This document shows, piece after piece, positions 16,873 to 25,249 of a stretch of 64,000 nt of DNA. The stretch is from positions 248,001-312,000 of the forward strand of contig JAHREI010000004.1 in the NCBI GenBank assembly GCA_021733665.1. Direction: 5' to 3'. The notes under the pieces were generated by a model. That model searched no databases. It had not been told where the DNA came from and was given only the letters and a program-made list of their open reading frames with translations. This DNA is from Bacillus subtilis. GTDB taxonomy: Bacteria > Pseudomonadota > Alphaproteobacteria > Rhizobiales > Rhizobiaceae. Position 1 is the first letter of the stretch, and each line of letters starts with the position of its first letter. The translations under genes and the position numbers were made by a program.

Positions 16873-18047
16873 TAGTTTAGCGTGAAGCTCAGACCTGCAC
16901 CAACACCCCAGTGTCCGCCTGATGTTGTTGCTGAGACATTCGCCCGTATATTACTGTCTTCATTGGTATAGCCAGCACCAAAGGCAAATGCGCTTTGGCT
17001 ACGCCAAAGGCCGCCACCGGCTGCTACGCTCCATTTGCCCGGATTGTCATCATAACGCAGAGATGCGGCTGCAAGACCTATTGCGGCTGCACGATTTGCA
17101 TCGTCCCTCACGCTTTCAATGCTCGTGTTGAGTTCTGAGAACTTCTGATCAGTATAGTTTTTGGAAACGTTCACTGCATTTTTAATGCTGTTATCAATAT
17201 AGGCGTAATTCTGCATGATTGTTGTGTCCACAATCCCTTTCAACTGACTTACATTGACAGCGTCAGTATCTTTTACGCCGGCCGCCACATTTGAGATGAC
17301 AAGGGGTTTATTCGGGTCGCCGCCGAGCAAGGTAATGGAGTTTGCTTTTGTATCATCGGGATTGGTGTCGTATTTGACAGCAATATTATCCAGCTTGTCC
17401 AATGCTTGATTGGTTGCGTGTAATTGAGAACCATTGACCGCATCGGTGGATGTTTCCGACAATCTGCCTGCGGCAACATTTGTTACAGTTCTTTCATTGT
17501 TGACGGATCCGACGGATATTGTGCCAGTCGGAGCGCTGCCTGCGAAATTGTACTGATTACCAGCTATGGTTGCTCCTGTTGTGGCAACTACAGCTGAAGT
17601 AATTGATCCCGCTCCAAGAGCTACACTATTATTGGTTTCGGCTGTGGCCCCTGAGCCAATGGCAACAGAATTCGTACCGGTAGCGCTGCCGGTCATGTCG
17701 CCAATAACAGTGGCATTGTTGCCAAGTTTTGAAGCGATCCATGCACTGAGGGCAGCCCCATCAATTGAACTTCCGTCAGAGCTGGCAGGAACGCCACTGA
17801 TAAGTGCTTGTCCGCCATTGGGAGTTGGAACCGTACAGGTTCAGGTTCCTTGGTTCGGGCCAAATCCAGCGCGAGTACAAAATGCACTTGGGTGGATGGT
17901 TACTTCTGCAAGTGCGATGTTTATATCAATGGTCAGCAATGATGATATGCCTAGAGCATATATCGTCGCTTTGAATAATTTTATTCGTTTTTGAGCGATT
18001 TTTGTTTTTTGCGTAGCGCAAAGAGTTGACGTAATATTTAACGTCAT
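16872..18047 (-). pseudogene. YadA-like trimeric autotransporter adhesin with an in-frame TGA
   Basis: The frame from the ATG at 18047 (AGGGGGAC upstream) to 16872 is continuous except for TGA at 17843-17841, codon 69. Upstream is an extended signal peptide; downstream are YadA head repeats (GTNSVAIGSGATAETNNSVA), stalk/neck motifs (VNGSQL, DAVNVSQLKG) and the 60-residue C-terminal membrane anchor ending GVGAGLSFTLN. The stop is created by a 6-bp tandem duplication (CAGGTT twice, 17836-17847 on the plus strand); removing one unit restores NQGTCTVPTPNGG in frame. It may be a pseudogene or a slippage-switched gene. Coupled to the IalB-like gene. Confidence 0.7.
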
Positions 18048-18631
18048 TTGTCCCCCTGAAGGATTTAATTCAAAAATACTCAGACGGAACGCTACTGATA
18101 CTGATTTAATTGTTTGCACTATGTAAAATTTGATTGTGCAAATAATTTTCATAAATATGTCTTGGTGGATTACTTGATTGCTTGACCATATTTTGTATTC
18201 GATGAACTTAAATAAAAATTCCATTAAGTAAGAATATTGTCAATGGGGAATTTATTCTCGAAATAAAAAAGTAAAATTTCTATTATTTTTAAAGACTTAC
18301 GATAATTTTTTGAGTTGGTATAAATTCAACTTGCTAGAATGAAGTGTTGTGCCACTGCTCGTATAAAGTAGGATCTGTCTTGCCAATTACAGAGCGATGA
18401 CGGTCATTCAATCGTTTCTGGCTTACATATGGTTGAACAAATCCGTGGCGCAAACGAGTGCGCAAAAGGCAGATTTTTAGATATCTTTAATTCACCCTTT
18501 AAGTGTTCTTGCTTTGAAAAGCAGGCAAAGACCATCAGGGGGGAGAGATATGTTTTTAAGGTGTGTGTTAGAAAAACTGTAAACTGCTGCGGTTCGTTCT
18601 TATGAGGAAATCACTAAGCTATTCAAAAGCT
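18048..18631. other. AT-rich intergenic region left of the prophage
   Basis: Nearly 600 bases with no gene I can support. The right part (around 18540) leads to the tRNA fragment. The adhesin promoter should be in the first 150 bases. Confidence 0.4.
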
Positions 18632-18680
18632 TGGTGGGTGCGACAGGGATCGAACCTGTGACCCGCTGATTAAGAGTCAG
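18632..18680 (-). repeat. attL: 3' fragment of tRNA-Lys(CTT)
   Basis: On the minus strand the sequence runs from the anticodon stem-loop (CTGACTCTTAATCAG, anticodon CTT) through the variable loop and T arm (GGTTCGATCC) to the acceptor 3' strand and CCA. The D arm and 5' acceptor strand are missing: homology stops at 18680. Tyrosine-recombinase phages that integrate in tRNA 3' ends leave this kind of copy at one end and rebuild the full tRNA at the other, so the intact gene should lie right of the window. Confidence 0.8.
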
Positions 18681-18819
18681 GCTTTATAACCTGATAAGAT
18701 TAGATTTTTTTTAAACTTTGCCGTCTCTTTGATCTAATGAATTCAGTATGATATATAAAATCTGTAAACTTTACTTCAAAGAAAAATATCGTTTAAATTA
18801 AGGCATTATAATTATTTTC

Positions 18820-19680
18820 TCAGTCAAAAAACGCAGTTGCACTGGATGAGAAAATAACTCTTGGGCGCTCGAGATTCATGATGTCCTCTTTTGTCGTGTC
18901 GCCATTGATGGATCTTATAATATTGCTAGGGATTCCTCTTTTTATTTTAAATTTACTATTGATATTTCTATTTTCTGTGTCGTTTAATTGAGATTTGTAT
19001 ATTTTATTTAGCCTTCTCACAATGAAACTTGGATGATTCCAGTAGTTTTTAGTAAATAGGTTCGCATGTATATATTTATGAGATGGTTTTGCATTGCATG
19101 AATGACATAGAATATTTGATAGTGGCATGAAGTGTTTTCTCCACCGATCTACTTTTTTTTCGTTTACAGTGCAGCCATTCTTTATGACTGGAGCAATAAA
19201 GTCAGCGAATACGAGATTAATACCTTCAATTGCGGGTAAGGTACCTTTTGCAGGTTCGGTGGCGGAGAGAGGGTTGTAAAACATGTATAATGGTGCCGTA
19301 GCACCCTTGGTAGACTTGGTGTAATTTATTAATGTCTGTGCTTGTGACCCAGCGGGACTTCCATGGTCAAGATGGTCATAGAGCCAATAATCGCCTTTTT
19401 TGCGTTTGGCTAGGCGGGCACGTTTTGCCTGTATGAGAAGACTAAAAAATGCTCCGCCATTAAGCTGATTTGGTGCTACGAATATCCATTCCATGTCTCC
19501 GCCTGTAACGGGTTCGTTAGGGAAGTCGACATGAATGCCAAATGACTTAAATGTGCTGAGGCCTGCCATTAGCATATCTGTGATGGATTCCTCCCGAAAG
19601 TTGCGCTTTAAACTGCGATCGCGTTCAAGTATTTTGGCAACAAAGTGAGGAAATGTGTGTGCGAAGTTACAAAGCGTCAT
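18820..19680 (-). CDS. PD-(D/E)XK-like nuclease (DUF6615-like), effector of a four-gene operon
   Basis: A 286-aa protein. Residues 29-90 show the restriction-nuclease core: Glu in REESITDMLMAGL, Asp in TGGDMEWIFV (about residue 63) and the QAK of FFSLLIQAKRA (about 82-89), i.e. E-x(n)-D-x(n)-QxK with Gln replacing the usual Glu, as seen in several phage-defence nucleases. This layout matches what I recall of DUF6615. A second part has CHSCNAKPSHKYIHANL, a possible Cys-His site. It is the last gene of a leftward operon whose other members are unrecognised, placed between the att site and integrase. DNA cleavage is inferred. Confidence 0.6.
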   Translation of the reverse strand: MTLCNFAHTFPHFVAKILERDRSLKRNFREESITDMLMAGLSTFKSFGIHVDFPNEPVTGGDMEWIFVAPNQLNGGAFFSLLIQAKRARLAKRKKGDYWLYDHLDHGSPAGSQAQTLINYTKSTKGATAPLYMFYNPLSATEPAKGTLPAIEGINLVFADFIAPVIKNGCTVNEKKVDRWRKHFMPLSNILCHSCNAKPSHKYIHANLFTKNYWNHPSFIVRRLNKIYKSQLNDTENRNINSKFKIKRGIPSNIIRSINGDTTKEDIMNLERPRVIFSSSATAFFD

Positions 19681-19708
19681 TAGGTATGCACTCTATTGAT
19701 CATTAATG

Positions 19709-20128
19709 TTACTTTAATGCTTTTCTTCCTAAAAGATAAAATAATAAAAATGATAAAACGAGACAGGCCACACCAACACTTTGCGTCTCGATATTTATTC
19801 CAGCTATATTTATTTTTGATATGGCATTATCTCCAGATAAAGTAACTAAGTATAATCCTGATGCGGAGATTAATGCTGATAGCGCAAACGCTAATATCAT
19901 AATAAGTCTATTATTGCTTGATGTGCTCATGGAAATTTTCGTATCTTGATCAAATTGATGTAGAGTAAGTGCAACTGTTACAAAATGCTCAACAGCTGGA
20001 CTTAACTCTGGAGGAAGGGAAGATAGCTTTTCTTTAAATACTGATAGCCTTTTTTCAGCTGGAGTTTTACTTAGAAGTTGAAGGATTTCATCGCTGAGTT
20101 TACGCCAAACGTTATCTGGAATGGTCAT
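19709..20128 (-). CDS. Unknown two-helix membrane protein of the candidate defence operon
   Basis: A 139-aa protein: a soluble helical N-terminus (residues 1-70, with PAEKRLSVFKEKLSSLP), then two transmembrane helices (about 74-96 and 115-134) joined by a short periplasmic loop, and a basic C-terminus. No family recognised. Its ATG overlaps the preceding stop by 4 nt; the nuclease gene follows 28 bp later. A membrane component in a short operon with a nuclease suggests either membrane tethering of the complex or a pore-forming effector; both are guesses. Confidence 0.6.
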   Translation of the reverse strand: MTIPDNVWRKLSDEILQLLSKTPAEKRLSVFKEKLSSLPPELSPAVEHFVTVALTLHQFDQDTKISMSTSSNNRLIMILAFALSALISASGLYLVTLSGDNAISKINIAGINIETQSVGVACLVLSFLLFYLLGRKALK

Positions 20129-20457
20129 GCTGGCGCTCTGTAAATAGTTTCGACATCCTTTTCGATATTTACAGCGAAGTAATTGTCAGCGGTGTCATCA
20201 TAAATTGTTTCTGGTATATCAAGAATTGATCGAAACTCTTTAATACCTGCACCGGTTAGAGGTGAACGAATGCGATAAAAGACCTCTAACTTGTGTTCGA
20301 GTACAAGTTTAGAGAGTGCTAGATTTAGCACCGTGGAACTGGGTGCATCAACAAGCTCTAAAATTCGGTTGAATGGATACTCAAGGCGTTTGCTGCTATT
20401 AGTCATTGAAGACACTAATTTGTCTAGCAGTGTTAGCCAAGTGACTTTATTTTTCAT
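20125..20457 (-). CDS. Small winged-helix-like protein of the candidate defence operon
   Basis: A 110-aa protein. The segment FNRILELVDAPSSTVLNLAL followed by SKLVLEHKLEVFYRIRSP looks like a helix-turn-helix and wing, as in small adaptor or DNA-binding domains. The C-terminus is acidic. It overlaps both neighbours by 4 nt, so synthesis is tightly coupled to them. A role as sensor, adaptor or regulator is possible; no family recognised. Confidence 0.6.
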   Translation of the reverse strand: MKNKVTWLTLLDKLVSSMTNSSKRLEYPFNRILELVDAPSSTVLNLALSKLVLEHKLEVFYRIRSPLTGAGIKEFRSILDIPETIYDDTADNYFAVNIEKDVETIYRAPA

Positions 20458-21458
20458 ACATTGTTCTCTAGAACTGTTCTTACAATGTATTGATACTCCA
20501 ATTCGGATACTTTGCTAGTTATTGCCATCTCATTAGGTTCGCCGCTTATTAAGAGTCCTATTGATCGGTTCAAGCCTTCATTTTTCATTAGCATCACGCT
20601 AACTTTTTCGCAGTGAGCATGATCTTTTTTCTGTAGAAAGCGGTCTACACTAGCTACTGCTTCGCCATCATCGTACATACTCGCACCGGGCATGCCTACT
20701 GCTGCGGATAATCGTGTGCCGTCCGTATTTGAATGTTGAGTATGACGTAGTCCAAAGATTTTCTGCAAGTAAGCACGTTTATCATTATCAAACAAATTTG
20801 CTTTCAAATTGTCGAGCTTATGATCTTTCCAGCTAAGGCGATTAACTACTGGATCTAATAAAGTGAAAACACTTTCGGCTAATCCCTTATAGCTTGTTGA
20901 ATCGCTATGAGATTGCAATCTAATTTCTGCGGTGCCGTCCGCAGATATTTTTAAGAGATTGACCGCTCGGTAGGGAATCTGGTCATAAGTTATAACAAGT
21001 TGTCCGTTTGTTGCAGTGTCAGATACTTTGTTTAATATCGTGCGCTTTTCAACTAATTTAAAGATAATTGATTGAGTTTTCTCATTTGTGTAGCGTACTT
21101 CGACTACGGTTGGTTTTTCGGGTAAATCAACTATTGAAGTTGTTCCAAGCGCGGGAAGTTTATTGCTAATTAGTGTTTGAGCAAAGTCTTTTTTAAAAAA
21201 ATGGGAAACTTCGTGACTATCAATTAACTGATAGAAGAAGATGTGTTGAGAGCCATATTCTTCCGTTTGACGCAGCAAATTGATTAAATCATGTGATCCT
21301 AATTGATTATTTTCAAATAATTTCCTCAGGCGATTATCGATCATGTCACGCCAGCTGCCAGCTGATGATGGCAGATTTTTCTCTTTTAAAAAGTGACTAA
21401 CCTGGTCGATCGTTCCTTGCCGTTGGATCAATTTAAATAGCAATTCAGATTCTTGCAT
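20454..21458 (-). CDS. Unknown 334-aa first protein of the candidate defence operon
   Basis: Start at 21458, where GGAGG lies 5 nt upstream; an in-frame ATG at 21482 lacks one. The protein has a helical N-terminal domain (to about residue 110), then a beta-rich part (VVEVRYTNEKTQSIIFKLVE and RAVNLLKISADGTAEIRLQSH), and a C-terminal helical region. No membrane segment, P-loop or nuclease motif is visible and no family is recognised. It starts the four-gene leftward unit, 80 bp past the integrase stop. As the largest non-enzymatic member it could be the sensor of phage infection; this is inference from context. Confidence 0.6.
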   Translation of the reverse strand: MQESELLFKLIQRQGTIDQVSHFLKEKNLPSSAGSWRDMIDNRLRKLFENNQLGSHDLINLLRQTEEYGSQHIFFYQLIDSHEVSHFFKKDFAQTLISNKLPALGTTSIVDLPEKPTVVEVRYTNEKTQSIIFKLVEKRTILNKVSDTATNGQLVITYDQIPYRAVNLLKISADGTAEIRLQSHSDSTSYKGLAESVFTLLDPVVNRLSWKDHKLDNLKANLFDNDKRAYLQKIFGLRHTQHSNTDGTRLSAAVGMPGASMYDDGEAVASVDRFLQKKDHAHCEKVSVMLMKNEGLNRSIGLLISGEPNEMAITSKVSELEYQYIVRTVLENNV

Positions 21459-21538
21459 GTATGCCTCCAAAAATATATTCAATTTGAAAGCTGAGTCTTA
21501 ACATTAATACAAGTCTTATTAAGTGTTATTAGATTTGA

Positions 21539-22576
21539 CTAAAATATTATTTCTAATTTTTTAATAGCTGTCTCTGCTAATTCATGCTGCCCGCCAAGAT
21601 AATGAGTGTCCAAAATGTTTTGAACGTCTCGGAGGCTGTGCCCTGTAATGGCGCCGATCTGGCTGGTGTTGCAGCCAGCCAGTGCAAGACGGGTTACAGC
21701 AGTTCCACGAATATCATGAAACGTAAGGTCGGCAATACCGGCCTTTTCGCATGCTTTGCCCCATGAGGTGCGGAAGCCGTCTTCAGTCCATGCATTGCCA
21801 CGGCTGTTTACTAGAATTGTCTCGTCGTGCTTCTGTGGATGTGTGAGCCACTCCTGTAATGGTTGCCCGACAGGTATGCTCACACGTGCGCCGGTTTTAC
21901 TTTGCTTGATGCGGAAAGTTTTGCCATCATACGCTGACCATTTTAGTGCGAGCAGATCGCCTTGGCGCTGACCAGTCCACAAGGCCATCATGAGTGCCAT
22001 TTGCAATGATTTGGATGCTACCTTCATGAAGCGAGTGATATCGTCTGGCGTCCAGATGCTTTCGGCACGATCTGCTTTGTACAGACGACCGCCACGTTCA
22101 CAGACGTTAACACCGATCATTCCGCGATCCTTGGAGAAGGATAGGATGCGAGCCAGTGTTGTCCATGCATAATCAGCAGTGCGTGGGCGGTCAGCCATTG
22201 TATCGCGCCATTGCTTGAACTTGCCGCGTGCGCGTGGCGATTGGATATATTCCAGTGATAAATCACCAAATATGTCCTCGATCTCAGTAAGAAACCGCAC
22301 ATAGGCGCGTTTGGTCTTATCGGACTTTGATGTGAAGTCTGATGAGCGGGAATATTCTTTAATAAGGTAGGAGAGAGTGCCATTGGGCGCTTTTGCTTGT
22401 GCTTTACAAGCTTCCGCATAGGCGGCGTGAAATTCAGGCTCATGCGGTTGAAGCGGTTGCCCCTCGATATCTTTCAACAATGGACCACCACGCCAAGCAT
22501 AGAAATATACGCGTACGGATCCGTCAGCGAGACGCTTTTTTACTTTGTGAACGCCTTTGAGCAATACGCGCGTCAA
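21539..22576 (-). CDS. int: Phage tyrosine integrase
   Basis: A 345-aa tyrosine recombinase. An N-terminal SAM-like core-binding domain (SYLIKEYSRSSDF region) precedes the catalytic domain with Arg in TGQRQGDLL, Lys in SKTGARVSIPV, the HDIRGTA box (His, Arg), TGHSL, and the nucleophile Tyr in ILDTHYL. It would recombine attP with the tRNA-Lys target whose fragment lies 2.9 kb downstream. TTG at 22576 is taken as start because GGAGG is 6 nt upstream and homologues begin at this TRVxLKG position; the overlap with the upstream HTH gene is 53 bp. Confidence 0.93.
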   Translation of the reverse strand: MTRVLLKGVHKVKKRLADGSVRVYFYAWRGGPLLKDIEGQPLQPHEPEFHAAYAEACKAQAKAPNGTLSYLIKEYSRSSDFTSKSDKTKRAYVRFLTEIEDIFGDLSLEYIQSPRARGKFKQWRDTMADRPRTADYAWTTLARILSFSKDRGMIGVNVCERGGRLYKADRAESIWTPDDITRFMKVASKSLQMALMMALWTGQRQGDLLALKWSAYDGKTFRIKQSKTGARVSIPVGQPLQEWLTHPQKHDETILVNSRGNAWTEDGFRTSWGKACEKAGIADLTFHDIRGTAVTRLALAGCNTSQIGAITGHSLRDVQNILDTHYLGGQHELAETAIKKLEIIF

Positions 22577-22817
22577 TTTTGGCCTCCATTTCATCAAATT
22601 CTAGTTCAGGCATTTTGGTGGTGAGTGGAATACCAGCAAGCTTATCCAGGCGATAATCGATTGCCTTAATATCCCATCGGTTTGTGCCAGGTACTGGTTT
22701 GGGGAGTGTTCCTTGTTTAACCCAGTGGGCAAATGCTGATGGGCTTACGCCGCAATAATTAGCAGCTTGTGCTTTGCTGATCAGGCGAGGGGCTTGCGAG
22801 GGAATGACCTGGCTCAA
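22524..22817 (-). CDS. Small HTH protein, excisionase-like
   Basis: A 97-aa basic protein. The segment LISKAQAANYCGVSPSAFAHWV followed by NRWDIKAIDYRLDK is the MerR/AlpA-like winged helix typical of excisionases and phage regulators. It lies directly upstream of, and overlapping, the integrase gene, the usual place of an excisionase in this type of phage. The C-terminal tail is charged (AKIDARIAQRRSQSKK). Xis function is inferred. Confidence 0.65.
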   Translation of the reverse strand: MSQVIPSQAPRLISKAQAANYCGVSPSAFAHWVKQGTLPKPVPGTNRWDIKAIDYRLDKLAGIPLTTKMPELEFDEMEAKIDARIAQRRSQSKKASR

Positions 22818-23017
22818 GTTTCACCTCCTCTCATCAAGACTGTACGGCCGTAATTAGATTGCCATGTATCGTGTGCGACGCGAACGAATTTGGGAAAACA
22901 CCACCGGCAGTAGGCTTGATCAGATGCTTGATTGCCATCTGGATCTAATAAGACAGCATCAAGTAATTTGGCATCTGTCAGTTGTCCGCATCCATCACAT
23001 TTGGATAATTCGCTCAT
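22814..23017 (-). CDS. Small zinc-ribbon-like phage protein
   Basis: A 67-aa protein with CDGCG at residues 8-12 and CRWC at about 36-39, which form a four-Cys zinc site. It overlaps the next gene by 4 nt in the leftward early operon. Similar small Cys-rich proteins are common in phage early regions; function unknown. Confidence 0.6.
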   Translation of the reverse strand: MSELSKCDGCGQLTDAKLLDAVLLDPDGNQASDQAYCRWCFPKFVRVAHDTWQSNYGRTVLMRGGET

Positions 23018-23223
23018 ATTTTATCCCTTTCCAGGGGATTAGGATCTGCACGAATAACCTCAACGCCGACGACATTATGATAAGTGTAGGGTTCTTTTTT
23101 TGTCAGGAAGCTAACGACTTCTGCCGCATCTATTGAGAAGGTTTTATATGTTTGATGCACGGCGCCTTGAGCATGAACCGCATTGGTCGTGTTATTGGAC
23201 TGAATGATAATTCTTAGTTTCAT
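23014..23223 (-). CDS. Small hypothetical phage early protein (69 aa)
   Basis: A 69-aa protein with strands LRIIIQSNN and FSIDAAEVVSFL. It overlaps both neighbours by 4 nt, which supports expression in the leftward operon. No family recognised. Confidence 0.5.
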   Translation of the reverse strand: MKLRIIIQSNNTTNAVHAQGAVHQTYKTFSIDAAEVVSFLTKKEPYTYHNVVGVEVIRADPNPLERDKI

Positions 23224-23594
23224 TTCCCTGCCTCTTCATTCAAAGACGAGGTCACAAACATTGGGCGTGGTGGCAGTGCTTTGGTAAGTGCCGGCTTTGG
23301 TCGTTTCCTGCCTGCCAGTGCAGATTTTGATCGTACCGCACCACTGGCCTTGTCACGCTGCCGATCTGACTTTCTGACACGCCGAATATCATCAGTTGTC
23401 TTTTCAACATGGCAAACACGGCAGAGCAGGCGGCCATTGGCCACGGTTGCCTCGCCACCAAGTGCACAAGGCAGAATGTGATCGACTTCGCCTTCGCCGG
23501 TTTTGAGCATGGCAGAGCATTTTTCACACTTGCCGTTTGCTCGAGCGATGATCAGCGCTTTGATTTTGCGGCTAAATTCCATGCGCTTGCTCAT
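23220..23594 (-). CDS. HNH endonuclease
   Basis: A 124-aa protein. The HNH module spans residues 20-70: a CEKCS zinc knuckle, EVDHILPCALGGEA (catalytic His region), NGRLLC and CHVEK. The C-terminal 50 residues are basic and rich in Ser, Arg and Pro. In phage early operons such enzymes nick DNA for recombination or packaging; here it sits with NinB and Bet, favouring a recombination role. GGAG lies 6 nt before the ATG. Confidence 0.85.
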   Translation of the reverse strand: MSKRMEFSRKIKALIIARANGKCEKCSAMLKTGEGEVDHILPCALGGEATVANGRLLCRVCHVEKTTDDIRRVRKSDRQRDKASGAVRSKSALAGRKRPKPALTKALPPRPMFVTSSLNEEAGK

Positions 23595-23662
23595 TTTAAA
23601 CTCCGCAAAATTTGGAACGTATTTGACTTTTGCGAGTTGAGTTTAGGAGAAGGAGTTGATTT

Positions 23663-23839
23663 ATGACCTACCCAAAAACTGCAAGCCAGAACAAAGCTAC
23701 GGATACAAAAATTGAGACAGTGGAAGAACCTGCAAAGAGCACTGTGAATAAGGAGGGGCAAATCCCGTCTAAAGCCCAAAAGGTTGAGAAGCGACTTAAA
23801 GAAGCTGTGAAAGCCCTTGATGCCCCATCGAAGAAGTAA
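23663..23839 (+). CDS. Lys-rich small protein on the opposite strand of the early operon
   Basis: A 58-aa protein starting at an ATG with AGAAGGAG 7 nt upstream. It is highly charged (KVEKRLKEAVKALDAPSKK at its end) with no hydrophobic core, so possibly disordered or nucleic-acid binding. It is the only plus-strand gene within the leftward early operon and occupies the only gap between the coupled genes, implying its own promoter. Unknown function. Confidence 0.5.
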   Translation: MTYPKTASQNKATDTKIETVEEPAKSTVNKEGQIPSKAQKVEKRLKEAVKALDAPSKK

Positions 23840-23847
23840 ATGCTTGC

Positions 23848-24060
23848 TCATGCCTTGATCTCATTGAAGTTGAGGGCAGACAAAGCTGCAGCCAGTTCAT
23901 CAGCCAGAATATCGGAGATCCGGTCGTTCAGGCGCTTTTGACGGTTGGCCAATACTTCCGGTGCGTTCATCAATTCAGTTGTTGAGCGGATATGAGCCTG
24001 CGCCAGCTTTTTGCTGCGTCGAAACTCATAAGGAGCAGTAAGGGGAACTGTCTGTATCAT
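23848..24060 (-). CDS. Small hypothetical phage protein (70 aa)
   Basis: A 70-aa helical protein (RRSKKLAQAHIRSTTELMN, ISDILADELAAALSALN). Its ATG overlaps the NinB stop by 4 nt. No family recognised. Confidence 0.5.
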   Translation of the reverse strand: MIQTVPLTAPYEFRRSKKLAQAHIRSTTELMNAPEVLANRQKRLNDRISDILADELAAALSALNFNEIKA

Positions 24061-24452
24061 GCTGCACTCCTTTCATCATTGAAAACCACACTGTTCTCAG
24101 CACCCCATGCCGACATGAATTCAATCAGATCGGTCATTTCTTGCTTGCTGAGATCGGATGATGATTGCCCATATGGAATGAAGCCATGACCATCGAGCGC
24201 CGGCAGTAGCCGCATTTCACGGCCACAAGCATGCATGAAAATGACTTTCCATTCGTCAGTTGTGTAATCAGTGCCGCGCTTCCTCATGACTGTTGCGATA
24301 TCCGTGAGCATTGCCCACATGCGGTCATTCTGAGGTGTGGTACGCTTTGGCATTTTGAACTCAATACGCATGCCTCGTGGTGCTTTGCGTAACCAGTTGA
24401 TGGCCTTTTGAACCGTCAGATCATTATGGAGTATGAGTGTCCATCTGCTCAT
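24057..24452 (-). CDS. ninB: NinB family recombination protein
   Basis: A 131-aa protein of normal NinB size. The pattern MRIEFKMPKRTTPQNDRMWA and TTDEWKVIFMHACG, with a conserved Gln-Ser-Ser after the GFIPYG stretch and SKQEMTDLIEFMSAWGAE at the end, is the NinB/Orf family. Lambda Orf binds single-stranded DNA and helps strand-exchange proteins replace RecFOR. Here it is coupled (4-nt overlap) to the Bet-like annealase gene, forming a recombination module. Confidence 0.85.
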   Translation of the reverse strand: MSRWTLILHNDLTVQKAINWLRKAPRGMRIEFKMPKRTTPQNDRMWAMLTDIATVMRKRGTDYTTDEWKVIFMHACGREMRLLPALDGHGFIPYGQSSSDLSKQEMTDLIEFMSAWGAENSVVFNDERSAA

Positions 24453-25249
24453 GCTGCGGCTCCTGTATTGATTGCAGTAAGGCAGCGCTCTTTGATTTTA
24501 AGAGCGACATCCTGCGCATGATCATCACCTTCGAGAACTGACAGCGGGTCATGTGACGACCAGATATCCTCGAGTGTTTCAATGTCGCCGGCCACAGAGA
24601 GCGCTTCCTCGAGCTCGGTGAGAAAAGCTGTGCTATCGAATGGATCTGTTGGGGCTTCATGATCGGCCGACATGGTTGGTGGAGGAGCCATAACCACTGC
24701 GTGAGTAATGACTTCCGGTGAACGCTCAGCTTCATCCGGATCAATGATCCCTGCAAAGCCGAAAGCGTAACGAGCACATTGAATTGCAGCTTTGTGGCGA
24801 AGCATACGCTTTGGCCACTTTTGCCATGGCTCGGTTGGCCGCTTACATTCGTCCATATATTCGGTAACGATTGTCGGACGGTTGCGGTCTTTGCGGTAGA
24901 TGGAGCATTTGACCGCGATCAGATTACGCTTGTCGTCAAACTCATCTTCAAAATCGATGCCGTCACACTGCGGATGTGAGTTGATCAGATTGAACCAGCC
25001 ATCCACGCCAACGATTGGCTGAACACCGCCACCCTTCTTCGGGAAGGCATAAATCTCGCGGGTGATTGGATTGAGCCCGTATTCTTTGGCCACCATCAGA
25101 AACGCTGCAAACTCTTCGTTGCTTGCGGTATTGGGCATACAGGTAGCTTTTACAGTATCTGCGAAAGCCTTAGGCTCCATCCCGTATTGAGAGGCCATAG
25201 AGGTAATCAGTGATTGTTTGGCTGCAGGAATAGTTGTGACTTGTGTCAT
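24449..25249 (-). CDS. bet: Bet/RecT family single-strand annealing protein
   Basis: A 266-aa protein. The RecT-family core is clear: an N-terminal QYGMEPKAFADTVKATC, FAAFLMVAKEYGLNPITREIYAFP (positions 47-70), VGVDGWFNLINSHPQCDG, and KRMLRHKAAIQCARYAFGF. These proteins anneal complementary strands during phage replication and recombination. No exonuclease partner (Exo/RecE) is evident; HNH and NinB are nearby. The start at 25249 overlaps the upstream stop as ATGA and is preferred over 25267. Confidence 0.92.
   Translation of the reverse strand: MTQVTTIPAAKQSLITSMASQYGMEPKAFADTVKATCMPNTASNEEFAAFLMVAKEYGLNPITREIYAFPKKGGGVQPIVGVDGWFNLINSHPQCDGIDFEDEFDDKRNLIAVKCSIYRKDRNRPTIVTEYMDECKRPTEPWQKWPKRMLRHKAAIQCARYAFGFAGIIDPDEAERSPEVITHAVVMAPPPTMSADHEAPTDPFDSTAFLTELEEALSVAGDIETLEDIWSSHDPLSVLEGDDHAQDVALKIKERCLTAINTGAAA

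Noticed and set aside
6495-17843. Two in-frame TGA codons (6495 and 17841) as a sign of TGA read as an amino acid
   Set aside because: Many intact genes in the window end in TGA, and the second TGA is explained by a 6-bp duplication.
23591-23851. Minus-strand frame of 86 codons
   Set aside because: It is the shadow of the plus-strand Lys-rich gene, which has a much better binding site and composition.
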